Source: Ottelia alismoides | Taxonomy: Eukaryota > Streptophyta > Magnoliopsida > Alismatales > Hydrocharitaceae | Assembly: GCA_037367405.1 (NCBI GenBank) | Contig: JAZKJV010010134.1 | Coordinates: 62,001-126,000 of the forward strand | Reading direction: 5' to 3' | DNA length: 64,000 bases | Part shown: positions 41,365 through 50,924 of the stretch, one piece after another | How the letters are laid out: every line of letters starts with the position of its first letter | How positions within the stretch are numbered: the first letter of the stretch is position 1 | The notes under the pieces: model-generated | What the model was told of the DNA's origin: nothing | The model's input: the letters and a program-made list of their open reading frames with translations, nothing else | Database searches by the model: none | Program-made: the position numbers and the translations under genes

Positions 41365-41821
41365 TTACAATTCGATCGCTTCAACTTCAGCGACGAATCG
41401 CTGGTTGTTGTCGGCTAGGAACGCACTGATCACGTTGAACACGGCGTCACTGAAGCCACCGATGTTCATGATGTCAGCTCGTTCGCAAGCTTGAACCGTC
41501 TGGTACGGCTGCAGATCGATGCAAACTAGCTTCGGGTTGGCTTCCTTACCAGCCAGCTTGCGCTGGTTGGCAACGAAGGCTTCCCAAGCCGTCATCACAC
41601 CGGTCGACCCGTGCCGTCCTGTTCCGACCCAGCTCTCGTTATCGCTAACGAGAACGATGCCGGCGAACTTGCGCTTCGCATGCTTCTGGTTGGCAGCTAC
41701 CAGCGGAAGCGAATAATCTGTTCCACCACCACCGTACGTTGCCAGCCGCTCTGCAATGCTCAGGATCGAATCGTTCGGATCGGTCTTGGTATAGTAAGCT
41801 GACGTATCGAACGGAATCTAA
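41365..41821 (-). pseudogene. Truncated third Ro60 copy (C-terminal vWA part)
   Basis: About 152 codons matching the C-terminal quarter of Ro60, beginning at [11 protein letters not shown] and ending EVEAIEL. The frame is open throughout but lacks the RNA-binding TROVE region and the MIDAS DTSGS motif. Homology stops at about 41821 in front of a sigma gene. Most changes spare the reading frame, so the truncation may be recent. Confidence 0.85.
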
Positions 41822-41956
41822 CCGAGAGAGTCCGGGCACAACTTTCTAACACCAGTCTGCGAGAATATTTTTGTTTTGAATGACGCAAAACAGTGGTTTG
41901 AGTGGACTATTACAGTAACGGGAAAGATTACGAGCTACCGAACGAAAGGGCAAAAC

Positions 41957-42517
41957 ATGCTGGAAGACTCGCTATCAAGCGACGGGGAGCTTGTTCAACG
42001 AGTTCTGGCGGGGGACACAAATTCGTTTGGTTTCTTGGTCAATCGTTACGAACGTTTGGCTCGATCGATCGCTGTTAGCTATGTGAGGGAATTGCACACA
42101 GCAGACGACGTTGTTCAAGATGCGTTCGTAGCTGCCTTCCAATCCATTGCTTCGTTAAAGGATAAGCAACTCTTCGGAGTTTGGTTGCAAGGGATTGTAA
42201 GGCGACGAGCGATTTCAGCCTTTGAAAGGCTCTCTAGACAATCAACCAACGTCGATTTGGAAGATTTCCCAAAAGAGAAGCAGAGCTCAGATTTCGCCGA
42301 GAGCTCGATTGAGCTTCTGGAGTTAATCGATCAACTGCCCGACCACGAACGGCTTGTCATCGTACTCAAGCATTTCGAAGGACACACAGCTAGCGAAATC
42401 GCATTGATCACGAGTCAACCGATCGGCACCATCACTAAACAACTTTCTCGAGCTCGTCAACGTTTACAACAGAGTCTTACAAAAGGAGAAATCAATGAAA
42501 TCCGATCTGAGTCTTGA
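41957..42517 (+). CDS. ECF-type RNA polymerase sigma factor
   Basis: About 186 residues from the ATG at 41957 (the frame is open to 41876; a GAAAGGG lies before this ATG). VQRVLAGDTNSFGFLVNRYERLARSIAVSYV and HTADDVVQDAFVAAFQ form region 2; LPDHERLVIVLKHFEGHTASEIALITSQPIGTITKQLSRARQ forms region 4. The partner gene starts inside its 3' end. Confidence 0.9.
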   Translation: MLEDSLSSDGELVQRVLAGDTNSFGFLVNRYERLARSIAVSYVRELHTADDVVQDAFVAAFQSIASLKDKQLFGVWLQGIVRRRAISAFERLSRQSTNVDLEDFPKEKQSSDFAESSIELLELIDQLPDHERLVIVLKHFEGHTASEIALITSQPIGTITKQLSRARQRLQQSLTKGEINEIRSES

Positions 42518-44135
42518 TGATCGACTCGAGCGATTGGCTCAAGAGCTTGTGGGCCATGGCTCACGATCACAAAGCATTATGAACGAGATAGCACAATGCA
42601 AGCCGGAGCCCGTCATACAAGGCTTCAAGGTTCTCGACAATAAAAAGCTACGGAATTCTGGGCGACTTATCTTCATTGCTGTAGCAGCCGGTGTGGTATT
42701 CGCCTTGGGATTATGGGGGCTTCAACCGCAATCGTTGTATGCTCAAGCGGCTGAGGCTTTGAAAAAAGTCAAGACGATACATCTGAAGGGCTCAACATCG
42801 GAGATCGTCAGGAATTGGCCTGCTGAAGTTGATTCGAAGGTTGAGAAGCGTGCGTCCTACGAATGGGACGGCTGGTATTGGAAGGCCCCAAGCGGTGCGA
42901 ATCGATCTCACGAACGCATCGGTCCTGTGACGCAGACTCGAGACGATATGAAGTTCGTCGAGTATCAATCCGACATGGACTTAGTTTATAGGTCCGAACG
43001 CAGCGTCAAGGACAATGTGGGGAGGATTGCGTCGATTGCTGAGATGATTTCCGCTCTGGAGAAAGAAGCAAACAAAGTCGAAGGCTTGGGGGTAAAGGAG
43101 AAGCAAGGCAAGACGCTCACCGGGTTCAGGTTAAAACGGAACGGTGCAGTTGAAGAGTACTGGCTAGATTTGGAAACCAAACTGCCGATTCTTTTCTCTA
43201 GAAAGTCGATTAAGGACGACAGCACCATTCAAGAATTTGAATTGAGCTATGATCAACCAGTACCTGATGCGATTGTTGCCTATTCTCCTCCATCGACAAA
43301 AAACGTCCGAATCGACTCGAAAGATGAATCCGAATTCGCCTTGCACGTTCACAAGCTTCAAGGAATGGTGCCTGCTAATCCGCTCGAAATAGTTGTCATT
43401 CCACGGAAGAGCCCTAACACCTTCTCGCTTCAATACACCATGACCACTCCAGACGGCAAGCACAGCGTTGTTCCGTTGGACTGTGGCCCAAATATGCGCA
43501 TGAATATCGAGCATTTCTTACGCCTGCGGGTCCACCCGAATCCTTCATCTTATGATTGGCGAGTACCAGCAGAACTTGCCGATTTGGAGTTTCCTCGCAG
43601 CGACCTGATTTGTCCCAAGGAAACGGATTGGAAAGAGTGGGTCACCGTTGCGTTAAATTCCTTGCAACTGGAATTCCATGAGGTGCATGAGGAGCGAGTT
43701 TTTTGGATAGCCAAGCATGATGGTCCAGACGTGAGGCCTTGGAAAGAAGTGAATCCGCCTGTAGCTGGTGATACTCGCAAGACCGGCGTCCTTCCTGGCG
43801 TGGGCTTCAAGAATACCCCAGCGACTATGACGGAGCTATTTCGAGAGTTCAATTCGCTGCAAAACAGTGACTTAAATGGGGCGCATCCGATCATCGAGGA
43901 TCAAACGGGTTTACCAACGCCTCCTGAATGGAACCGGAGCCAGTATGCTACATGGGGCGAGTTCAGCAAGGCTGTCAACTTCGACCAGTATTATGTCGCC
44001 TCGGACACTCCTTGGTTTGCAGGAAAGGGCTCTGCGGAGATTGCGAAAAAGTGGTTTCAAGAGCAACTTGGAATCACTTTCGCGGAAGAAAAGCGACCAA
44101 CTACTATCTACGTGATTCGCCGAAAATCTAAATAG
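42495..44135 (+). CDS. Single-pass membrane protein, partner of the sigma factor
   Basis: 546 residues. A good AAAGGAG Shine-Dalgarno and a 23-base overlap with the sigma gene indicate coupling. A short cytoplasmic N-terminus (about 55 residues) precedes one transmembrane segment (LIFIAVAAGVVFALGLWGL), then a large outer region starting AQAAEALKKVKTIHLKG, a pattern seen in planctomycete proteins placed after ECF sigma genes. Likely a membrane anti-sigma factor or signal sensor. Confidence 0.65.
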   Translation: MKSDLSLDDRLERLAQELVGHGSRSQSIMNEIAQCKPEPVIQGFKVLDNKKLRNSGRLIFIAVAAGVVFALGLWGLQPQSLYAQAAEALKKVKTIHLKGSTSEIVRNWPAEVDSKVEKRASYEWDGWYWKAPSGANRSHERIGPVTQTRDDMKFVEYQSDMDLVYRSERSVKDNVGRIASIAEMISALEKEANKVEGLGVKEKQGKTLTGFRLKRNGAVEEYWLDLETKLPILFSRKSIKDDSTIQEFELSYDQPVPDAIVAYSPPSTKNVRIDSKDESEFALHVHKLQGMVPANPLEIVVIPRKSPNTFSLQYTMTTPDGKHSVVPLDCGPNMRMNIEHFLRLRVHPNPSSYDWRVPAELADLEFPRSDLICPKETDWKEWVTVALNSLQLEFHEVHEERVFWIAKHDGPDVRPWKEVNPPVAGDTRKTGVLPGVGFKNTPATMTELFREFNSLQNSDLNGAHPIIEDQTGLPTPPEWNRSQYATWGEFSKAVNFDQYYVASDTPWFAGKGSAEIAKKWFQEQLGITFAEEKRPTTIYVIRRKSK

Positions 44136-44181
44136 GGAGTGGGGAAACGTCATACTTGATCGGATTCAACACTTGCAAAGC

Positions 44182-44219
44182 AAAAACACCCGCAGCCGGA
44201 AATTCGACCGCGGGTGTTG
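44182..44219 (-). terminator. Terminator of the right Ro60 gene
   Basis: On the minus strand AACACCCGC pairs with GCGGGTGTT and T4 follows, as after the left Ro60. Confidence 0.8.
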
Positions 44220-44261
44220 AGTTTCAAGTATACAGCGATTGGACCGGAGGCCAACTAGCGT

Positions 44262-45899
44262 TTACAGTTCGATCGCTTCAACTTCAGCGACGAATCGCTG
44301 GTTGTTATCTGCAAGGAACGCACTGATCACGTTGAACACGGAGTCACTGAAGCCACCGATGTTCATAATGTCGGCTCGCTCACAAGCCTGAACCGTCTGG
44401 TACGGTTGCAGATCAATGTTCACCAGCTTCGGGTTGGCTTCCTTACCTACCAGCTTTCGCTGGTTGGCAACGAAGGCTTCCCAAGCCGTCATCACACCGG
44501 TCGAACCGTGCCGTCCTGTTCCGACCCAGCTTTCGTTATCGCTAACGAGAAAGATGCCGGCGAACTTGCGCTTCGCATGCTTCTGGTTAGCAGCTACCAG
44601 CGGCAGAGAACAATCTGTTCCACCACCACCGTACTTTGCCAATCGTTCAGCAATACTCAAGATCGAATCATTTGGGTCCATCTTGGCATCGTAAGCCGAC
44701 GTATCGAACGGAATCACAACGCTGTCCGGGTTGCGTCGTAGGATCGCTGCGGCGAACAGTGCTGCCACGTCGATGCATCGCATCTTCGAAGTTGTACCTC
44801 GACCGCGTTGTCCCGTTACCGCGCTACTCATCGATCCAGACGTATCTAGACCAATCACAACCGGTCCCGGCAACTCCGGAACGTTTCCACAGGCGATCTC
44901 GGCTGCCTTATGCAGTGCAGTCTTGATCTTCTGCGGAACATTGTCATCCGCGTTCAAGTACGCAGCAAAGTACTGGTACGGGAACTGCTTCGATCGTCGA
45001 ATCTCCGACTCATCAGCGATCCGGTTAGCAACGTAATCAACCATTGCACTTGTCGCGAGCACATCGTGTCGCAGCAACGTGTTCAAGTTCATACGCAGTG
45101 CCTGCGGACCCATCTTGCGAGCCAGTGCAGCCCAAACCTTCGGTCCCTTGGCAGCATCGGACAACAAGTCCCATCGGACGTTGTCGAGTCCACCAGCGAT
45201 CAACGCTTGTGCTTCTTCGCTTTCCGAGTTGCGGTACGCGATCAGCGACTGAACTTCAACCGGTAAGTCGGATTCCGTTGCCGGTGCCCACTTATCGATG
45301 CTCTTATCAGTCAACCAACCGAACATCGCTCGGCGAGCGTTATCCTTCGGTGTCGGTCGAGCCATTCGCAGGATGTCCCGCAAGCTCGGATCGTTACCGA
45401 TCGACGCACTCAGCAGCTTTCCAACCGAAGCCGTGTTCAACCAACGCTGGAATGCTCGCTGCACAGAGCTCGACAAACCAACGCGACCCTTGCCAGCCTT
45501 GTTCTTGAACTGACCAGACCGAATCATCTGGAACACAGTACGCAGAACGCGACCGTTATCGACCACGCGATCGAATACTCGGTGCATCAGCTCGGTATCA
45601 CGAACCGACAGCGCGACCAGCAATGCAGCCGGCATGTCCTTCATGAACGCCTTCTCACGAGCGTACAGAGCCAGTTTCGCCAAGTACTGATTGTCGTCGA
45701 CTTCGTCGATCAACTTCAGAACTTCGTCAAGCTGTGTCTCAGCCGTGCTATAGAACGCGTTACCGAACGTACCCGTAGCGGCAACTTGAGCCAGGGCGTG
45801 CTTCGGCTCGAGCTTGTACGCGCGGCCCCCCGCTTCGTTGACTGCGTTTGCTCGCGGCAATAGGCTAGTAAGGCTTGCAAATAGGGACTTGTTGGCCAT
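44262..45899 (-). CDS. rsr: Ro60 orthologue, TROVE domain protein, second copy
   Basis: 545 residues from the ATG at 45899, supported by a GAGGAGGT Shine-Dalgarno; the frame is open further upstream but that part holds a Y-like RNA. Nearly identical to the left protein over its whole length, including the MIDAS DTSGS motif; differences cluster in the first 25 residues and a few loop positions. The strong protein conservation beside diverged flanking DNA implies purifying selection or gene conversion. Confidence 0.9.
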   Translation of the reverse strand: MANKSLFASLTSLLPRANAVNEAGGRAYKLEPKHALAQVAATGTFGNAFYSTAETQLDEVLKLIDEVDDNQYLAKLALYAREKAFMKDMPAALLVALSVRDTELMHRVFDRVVDNGRVLRTVFQMIRSGQFKNKAGKGRVGLSSSVQRAFQRWLNTASVGKLLSASIGNDPSLRDILRMARPTPKDNARRAMFGWLTDKSIDKWAPATESDLPVEVQSLIAYRNSESEEAQALIAGGLDNVRWDLLSDAAKGPKVWAALARKMGPQALRMNLNTLLRHDVLATSAMVDYVANRIADESEIRRSKQFPYQYFAAYLNADDNVPQKIKTALHKAAEIACGNVPELPGPVVIGLDTSGSMSSAVTGQRGRGTTSKMRCIDVAALFAAAILRRNPDSVVIPFDTSAYDAKMDPNDSILSIAERLAKYGGGGTDCSLPLVAANQKHAKRKFAGIFLVSDNESWVGTGRHGSTGVMTAWEAFVANQRKLVGKEANPKLVNIDLQPYQTVQACERADIMNIGGFSDSVFNVISAFLADNNQRFVAEVEAIEL

Positions 45900-45921
45900 C
45901 CGTGTGACCTCCTCAATTGAA

Positions 45922-46016
45922 AACTGTTCGACGAAGGGTTGTTGAGAATATGGCCAGTAGTCAGTGACTCTGTGCCATCGTTTAACAGACGATGTAATCC
46001 CAACTGGCAGTCGAAC
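45922..46016 (-). ncRNA. Small Y-RNA-like gene in the right Ro60 leader (Y5 counterpart)
   Basis: On the minus strand GTTCGAC pairs with GTCGAAC, with GACTGCCAGTTGGGATTACATC-like and CCCTTCGTC motifs inside. The loop differs from the left Y5 while stem and motifs are kept. Confidence 0.65.
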
Positions 46017-46123
46017 GAGAATCGCAAAGCAGATTAAGCACATCGCTTACTCTGCTTCCCCTTGTTCATTTGTTGATTGTTTGATTGCGATTAAAGACTC
46101 GGGTCATTGTCCGAGGTTCATAG

Positions 46124-46234
46124 AAAACAACCGACGAAGTGTGACCAGAGCGCCATGACGACGTGCGTCATTCGATAGTTCCCACTATCGCGGCAAGGTT
46201 GGTGGATGTACTCCGAGTCGGCAGTCGGTTGTTT
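46124..46234 (-). ncRNA. Y-RNA-like gene with hairpin insert in place of the tRNA-like module
   Basis: AAACAACCGAC pairs with GTCGGTTGTTT. Family motifs GACTGCCGACTCGGAGTACATC-like and ACTTCGTC are present. The core has two simple hairpins (CGATAGT/ACTATCG and ATGACG/CGTCAT) rather than T, acceptor and D arms. Confidence 0.65.
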
Positions 46235-46241
46235 GCTTGGA

Positions 46242-46380
46242 AATGATTGACGAAGTGGTTGACCAGAGACTTTTTCGACGCCTCTACCAATTGGGCTACG
46301 ATGGATTTTGCAACCCATCGACGGGACTCGAACCCGCATCACTCGATTACTCATGTACTCCGAATCGGCAGTCAATCATT
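46242..46380 (-). ncRNA. Y-RNA-like gene with tRNA-like module
   Basis: AATGATTGAC pairs perfectly with GTCAATCATT. Inside, the order is permuted: T arm with loop TTCGAGT, acceptor strand CGATGGG, a linker, partner strand TCCATCG, then a D-arm-like GCCC...GGC. Tandem with the preceding Y-like gene (8-nt gap). Occupies the position of left Y3. Confidence 0.75.
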
Positions 46381-46641
46381 AGCTCTCAATTGCAATGTTC
46401 CTGGATCGAGGTTTGAACGAGAGTCGCCTCTCGGCATTAGGGACGTCCGACTTCGAGCAACATTGTCGCTCGACCGTTGACAGGCGTGTCTATCTTCGAG
46501 AAGACTCGCACGCCATTCACTAGCGGGTCACCCCGCCATCGCTACCTTAGGCCCCTCATGGAATCCCATTCGGCAGTTCCAAAACATTGCTCGTGGAGTT
46601 TCAACCCTTCTCTCTGAAAGTATTCGTCGCGATTGACGCCA

Positions 46642-46809
46642 TCAAAAGCAGCCTGACTGGAGACAGCATCGTTTGAATACCCTTCCACTGCCGCACGGGC
46701 ACGGATCATTTCGCCCGAGCTTTTCCTCGAGCAACTTGTCGCCGTGGACGATACGGACGCCGCGTTTGACGTTGGTTTCCGAGGGGAAGCCTCGCCGACG
46801 CTTACTCAT
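46642..46809 (-). CDS. Small SEC-C motif protein
   Basis: 55 residues, ATG at 46809, stop at 46642-46644. The C-terminal part [16 protein letters not shown] is a textbook SEC-C zinc-binding motif; the N-terminus is basic (MSKRRRGFP). Free-standing SEC-C peptides are of unknown role. It lies between two Y-like RNA genes and has no counterpart in the left copy. Confidence 0.7.
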   Translation of the reverse strand: MSKRRRGFPSETNVKRGVRIVHGDKLLEEKLGRNDPCPCGSGRVFKRCCLQSGCF

Positions 46810-46887
46810 TGTTTCGAAAGCAAGAATCTTCGAAAGTTTGGTCGAGCATGATAGAGCTCCTTCATGGCTGGATGCTTTGTGAACGAA

Positions 46888-46915
46888 CGAATCGCAGGAG
46901 GCTGCGATTCAAAAA
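46888..46915 (-). terminator. Candidate terminator after right tRNA-Thr/Y4
   Basis: GAATCGCAG pairs with CTGCGATTC around a CCTC loop on the minus strand; the T tract following is poor, though a T5 precedes it. Confidence 0.45.
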
Positions 46916-46920
46916 TTAGA

Positions 46921-46994
46921 CAACTGAGCGCAGAAGATTGTTCAGATACCTTTCAAGGTTCAATTGATGTAATCCAAACAGGCAGTTCAGTTGC
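46921..46994 (-). ncRNA. Small Y-RNA-like gene (Y4 counterpart)
   Basis: GCAACTGA pairs with TCAGTTG. Motif ACTGCCTGTTTGGATTACATC is identical to left Y4, whereas the loop differs. Three nt separate it from tRNA-Thr, as on the left. Confidence 0.65.
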
Positions 46995-46997
46995 CAG

Positions 46998-47071
46998 AGC
47001 CAATGACTGGATTCGCACCAGCATGGACCTGTTTACAAGACAGGTGCCTTTCTCAGTCGAGCCACATCGGC
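46998..47071 (-). tRNA. tRNA-Thr(TGT), right copy
   Basis: Acceptor GCCGATG/CATTGGC, anticodon stem CCTGT/ACAGG with loop CTTGTAA, discriminator T. Confidence 0.85.
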
Positions 47072-47421
47072 ATTGCGTGAGACAGAATAGACAATTGCTA
47101 GTGCGACTGGTTCGCGAGAATTCACGCTACCTATTGAAGGAAGGCGAAGACCAGTCGCTTCGAAGTACGGGTTGATTTCCGAATCGATCCGACCGATCAA
47201 AGTTCATGCCAATGTCCATGTCACCTTCAAAAGATCGTCTCTGTTCCGAATTCCACCAGTACAAGGATGTTCAAGCAACACCGCAAGGAATTTCACACAA
47301 AATTAACACCATGCCCCTCGACGGCAAGGTTCGCTCGCCGTAGCGTTGGTCCGCGAAGAACTGTGAAGTTGCAAAACCTGGTGTAGCCATTGTGTGGCCT
47401 TAGATTGAATCGGAAAACTTT
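47072..47421. other. Intergenic region upstream of the SUKH genes
   Basis: About 350 bases; likely holds the promoter of the plus-strand immunity-like genes. No gene or RNA recognised. Confidence 0.4.
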
Positions 47422-48321
47422 ATGAAGAACTTACGTGAGGTCGGACCTGAGTTGGATTCTGTAGCGCTCCAGAAACTCCAAGAACTCTGCGGTCATAAGC
47501 CGCCACCCGACTACGCCAAGTTTTTGGAGAAGACGAATGGCGGTAAGTTCGAAGGTTTTCTGTACGTGGCTGTACCAGGTGGAGATACTGTAGCGGTGGA
47601 TGCGCTGGCTGGTTTGGGGAAAGGCACGCTTCACGATTCATTCACGTGGTTTCGAGACATGAACATGGGCGAAGAGGACGTTCCGCCCGGTTATATTCCG
47701 GTCGCATTCACACCGGGTGGCGATCCTTTCGTGATCAGCATGGTCGATGAAGTTCAAGGAGTCTATTTTTGGGATGAACCACAGTTCTTCAAAAAGTCGC
47801 GAAAGAAGGCGCATGCTTACTTTGTTGCACCGACCTTCAGCCAGTTTTTGAAACTACTCCGACCAACGCTCGAAGAGGCCGAAGCCGACTTGGCGGCTTG
47901 TGACTCTTCGGTCAAGCCAGTTGGGCTAGTCAAACCGCCAAAAGTTAAGGTGATCCGGCCAAAGTTCAAAGGCAAGTTGGATGCAAAGCTGGACCAAGCA
48001 AGCCTGCACTTTCCTGAACTGTTCCACAGTGGCAAGTGCAGTGATCCGCGTTCTGCTCGCAATTCTGGATTTGAACTTACCGCTTCAGTAGATGACGATT
48101 GGGGAGAGTTCGTTGACTCCCTTATTACTCAAATCGAAGGTTATCCTGCCGTTATGCAGTGCGTTGAGGCGAATCCCAATGCGATGTTGCTATACTTCTT
48201 TCTCTATGGTTTCGTGACGGGCCAGTATCACAAAGGTAGGGTGAAAGACGACGAGTTTATGTACTCAAAGCGCAATATTAGTGATGCAGTCGTGCGCAAT
48301 CAAGGTCTTGTGCCGTCGTAG
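47422..48321 (+). CDS. SMI1/KNR4 (SUKH) family protein 1
   Basis: 299 residues. The N-terminal half has the SUKH pattern: LQELCGHKPPPDYAKFLEKTNGGKFEG, then PGYIPVAFTPGGDPFVISM and GVYFWDE. SUKH proteins are commonly immunity proteins that bind and neutralise nuclease toxins. The C-terminal 130 residues, after a Lys-rich linker, are specific to this pair of paralogues. No toxin gene is adjacent. Confidence 0.8.
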   Translation: MKNLREVGPELDSVALQKLQELCGHKPPPDYAKFLEKTNGGKFEGFLYVAVPGGDTVAVDALAGLGKGTLHDSFTWFRDMNMGEEDVPPGYIPVAFTPGGDPFVISMVDEVQGVYFWDEPQFFKKSRKKAHAYFVAPTFSQFLKLLRPTLEEAEADLAACDSSVKPVGLVKPPKVKVIRPKFKGKLDAKLDQASLHFPELFHSGKCSDPRSARNSGFELTASVDDDWGEFVDSLITQIEGYPAVMQCVEANPNAMLLYFFLYGFVTGQYHKGRVKDDEFMYSKRNISDAVVRNQGLVPS

Positions 48322-48396
48322 TTTAGAAAGATGCAATGTCTTTGCACACAGGCAATTTCGCCGCGGCGTAGAGTGGAGAAGGGATCAGTTTTTATC

Positions 48397-49308
48397 ATGA
48401 ATTTACGTATGATCGGACCGGCAGTGGACTCGGTAGCGATTGAAAGACTCGAACGGATTTGCGGGCACAAACTTCCGCCCGACTACTTCGAGTTCTTAAA
48501 TCGCACGAATGGCGGAAAATTTGAAAGTTACCAGTACGTGGCTGCCCCGGGTGGTGATACAGTAGCTGTCGATTGGCTTGCAGGATTGGGTGAAGGCGCT
48601 CTTCACGATACGTTCACTTGGTTTGAGAACATGAATGGGCGCGAGCGAGAGTTGGAAATTCCGCCGGGTTATATCCCAGTCGCATTCACACCAGGCGGCG
48701 ATCCTTTCGTGATTAGCATGGTCGATGAAGTTCCGGGAGTGTATTTTTGGGATGAACAACTCTTCTTCAAGAAGTCACGCATGAGGACGCACGCTTACTT
48801 CATCGCGCCCACATTTAGCCAGTTTTTGAAACTACTGAGACCTACTCTGGAAGAGGCGGAAGCCGACCTGGCCGCAAGTGATGCTTCGGTCAAGCCGGTC
48901 GGGTTAGTCAAACCCAAAAAGGTGAAGGTCATCCGGCCAAGATTCAAAGGTAGTTTAGACGCTAAGCTTGACCAGGCCTGCCAACACTTTCCGGAACTGT
49001 TTCACAAAGGCAAATGCAGTGATTCGCTTCTGGCTGGTGAAGCTGGATACGAACTTGTAGCCTCATTTGAGGGCTGGCATGACCAGGATAAGAGATCGAT
49101 GGAGTCACGTGAGAGTGACATCAAAAATCATCCTCAGGCTGGTCAATGTGCCGAATCCAATCCCAACGCGTTGCTACTGGGCGCGTTTCTCTTTGGCTTC
49201 GTACTGGGGCAAGCAGACAAAGAGAAGATTACCGTCAAGGAGTTTGCGTCATCGCGAAACAATATAGCTGAAGCCATTGTGCGCAACCAAGCTTTACTGC
49301 CGTCCTGA
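48397..49308 (+). CDS. SMI1/KNR4 (SUKH) family protein 2
   Basis: 303 residues from the ATG at 48397, chosen to match the paralogue's start (frame open to 48331). Homologous over its whole length to the preceding gene, with identical FTPGGDPFVISMVDEV and similar linker. Tandem duplication. Soluble, cytoplasmic; probable immunity protein. Confidence 0.8.
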   Translation: MNLRMIGPAVDSVAIERLERICGHKLPPDYFEFLNRTNGGKFESYQYVAAPGGDTVAVDWLAGLGEGALHDTFTWFENMNGRERELEIPPGYIPVAFTPGGDPFVISMVDEVPGVYFWDEQLFFKKSRMRTHAYFIAPTFSQFLKLLRPTLEEAEADLAASDASVKPVGLVKPKKVKVIRPRFKGSLDAKLDQACQHFPELFHKGKCSDSLLAGEAGYELVASFEGWHDQDKRSMESRESDIKNHPQAGQCAESNPNALLLGAFLFGFVLGQADKEKITVKEFASSRNNIAEAIVRNQALLPS

Positions 49309-49373
49309 GCATGTGGCCACGTTCTTTGCCATAAGACGTTGTAATAAATTCTCTCACTCATGGACTATGTGGC

Positions 49374-50039
49374 GTGATTTACGAATTCTCAATCGATGAG
49401 TACAACTCTTTACCTGCCGATAAATCGGTCGCGCCTGCGATGATCGAGGGACATAAGCATCTTGTGCTGACAGAGGCTCCGATCAAAATTCACATTCCAC
49501 GGAAGAGCATGAATTGGGACATTGTGTGGGCGTGGACTGGTTACCTAGGGTATTGCTTAATTTCGCCCCGATTTCAACGAATGCTGGAGGAACTAAATGC
49601 GACTGGCTATGTTCTACGCGAGACCAATGTAAAGCTTGGGTTTGAACACTCACCGGCTGACCGCGAATACAAACAGCTCATCGTTACCGGTTGGGGTGGC
49701 TTTGCCAGTAAGAAGTCGGGAATTCGGCCAATCGACTCCGAGCTTGGGAAGCACTGCTTCGCACGCTGCAGAAAGCCGGAACTCATTCTCGACGAAGAAC
49801 AGTGGGACGGAACGGATTTCTTTCGCGTTTGGCCAGGTTTCACATTTGTTACGCAAAGAGTGGCTGACTTAATCATTAAGCAGAAGCTCAAGCACGTGGA
49901 GTTGACAGAAGCTGCAAAGATGAGCTTCTATCCCTATAATCGCAAAGTCGGCTTTGTGGCCCGTCCACTGCGTTTGATTTTTCCAGAGGATCGCGCGAAA
50001 GAGCTTGGCGAACCGCTGGGTATCTACTGGTGGGAGTAG
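49374..50039 (+). CDS. Immunity-like protein (Imm11/DUF1629-like)
   Basis: 221 residues. The C-terminal part DFFRVWPGFTFVTQRVADLIIKQKLKHVELTEA resembles the Imm11/DUF1629 pattern, but the match is by eye. It is third in a plus-strand row with two SUKH genes. Its stop codon abuts the 3' end of tRNA-Trp with no spacer, as if cargo had been joined to the tRNA end. Confidence 0.5.
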   Translation: MIYEFSIDEYNSLPADKSVAPAMIEGHKHLVLTEAPIKIHIPRKSMNWDIVWAWTGYLGYCLISPRFQRMLEELNATGYVLRETNVKLGFEHSPADREYKQLIVTGWGGFASKKSGIRPIDSELGKHCFARCRKPELILDEEQWDGTDFFRVWPGFTFVTQRVADLIIKQKLKHVELTEAAKMSFYPYNRKVGFVARPLRLIFPEDRAKELGEPLGIYWWE

Positions 50040-50109
50040 CAGGAACGCAGTGATTCGAACACTGTCCATCGGCTTTGGAGACCGAGTCCGCTCCCAGGCG
50101 AACATTCCT
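50040..50109 (-). tRNA. tRNA-Trp(CCA), right copy
   Basis: Acceptor AGGAATG/CGTTCCT, anticodon stem TCGGT/GCCGA with loop CTCCAAA, discriminator G. Confidence 0.85.
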
Positions 50110-50118
50110 GTAGTAACA

Positions 50119-50196
50119 GGCTGTAGGTGTTTAGACTGTAGGCTGTAGGTAGGAATGCAAAGGATCTTACCTACAGCCTAAATCGCTACAGCCTAA
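50119..50196. repeat. Compact hairpin element between tRNA-Trp and HNH
   Basis: Units AGGCTGTAGG/TTTAGACTGTAGG at one end and CCTACAGCCTAAAT/CTACAGCCTAA at the other form an inverted repeat. Its end supplies the TAG stop of the right HNH gene; the left HNH ends in TAA. Confidence 0.75.
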
Positions 50197-50834
50197 TCTT
50201 CTAATTCAACTATCCAGTAGGCTTCGCTAATGAACTTGGACCAGCTCTTCACGCGATTCATGCGATCAGCGTAGATCGGCTTCCAAGCTGGACGCACTGG
50301 CTCCTTGCGGAGTTTCATGTGCGCCTGAGCCGGAGTACGGTCTGCCTTCCGCGAATTGCAGTCGATGCAAGCCAATACGCAGTTCGTCCAAGTCGACTGT
50401 CCACCTTGAGCACGCGGAACAACGTGGTCAATCGTGAGCTCTTCGCTGCCAGGCTGCTTTCCACAGTATTGGCAGGTCATCTTGTCACGCTTGAATACGT
50501 TTCTGCGGCTGAAGGTAACCGTCTGCGTTGGCATAGCATCGAACTTGGTCAATGCAATGACCTCTGGGATACGAATGCGCTGACGCACTGACTGGATGAA
50601 CGGCTCGTCGCGATTCGGTACAAGTCGGCTCCAGTCACTCCAGTCATACAATTGGTAATCCACTGGGTCGACGATCTTGGCCGAGTCATTCCACAGCATG
50701 ATCAAAGCACGCGCAACCGTCGCCACGTTGATCGGCTGCCAGTTACGGTTCAGCACCAACGTTGGCCGCTGAAGCGTAGGGCTTAGGCCGATCGGCAGGT
50801 TGTAGTTGTCGAGGGTTGCTGCGATAGTGCTCAT
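50193..50834 (-). CDS. HNH endonuclease, second copy
   Basis: 213 residues from the ATG at 50834, matching the left copy at all but a handful of positions. All HNH and zinc-site residues (CQYCG, IDHVVPRAQGG, CIDCN) are kept. The stop codon is formed by the terminus of the adjoining hairpin element. Confidence 0.85.
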   Translation of the reverse strand: MSTIAATLDNYNLPIGLSPTLQRPTLVLNRNWQPINVATVARALIMLWNDSAKIVDPVDYQLYDWSDWSRLVPNRDEPFIQSVRQRIRIPEVIALTKFDAMPTQTVTFSRRNVFKRDKMTCQYCGKQPGSEELTIDHVVPRAQGGQSTWTNCVLACIDCNSRKADRTPAQAHMKLRKEPVRPAWKPIYADRMNRVKSWSKFISEAYWIVELED

Positions 50835-50924
50835 GTTTAGTCCATGGACGGCGTCCAATAAAAAGGGTTTGCGAAACGTCAGTTAAAGGAACAGCTTCAG
50901 CGTTCCTTGGTTCAGTGGAAATGT

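Noticed and set aside
46390..46470. A further tRNA-like gene with ends CAATGTT/AACATTG
   Set aside because: The seven-base end stem pairs perfectly, but T and anticodon arms do not form well on either strand.
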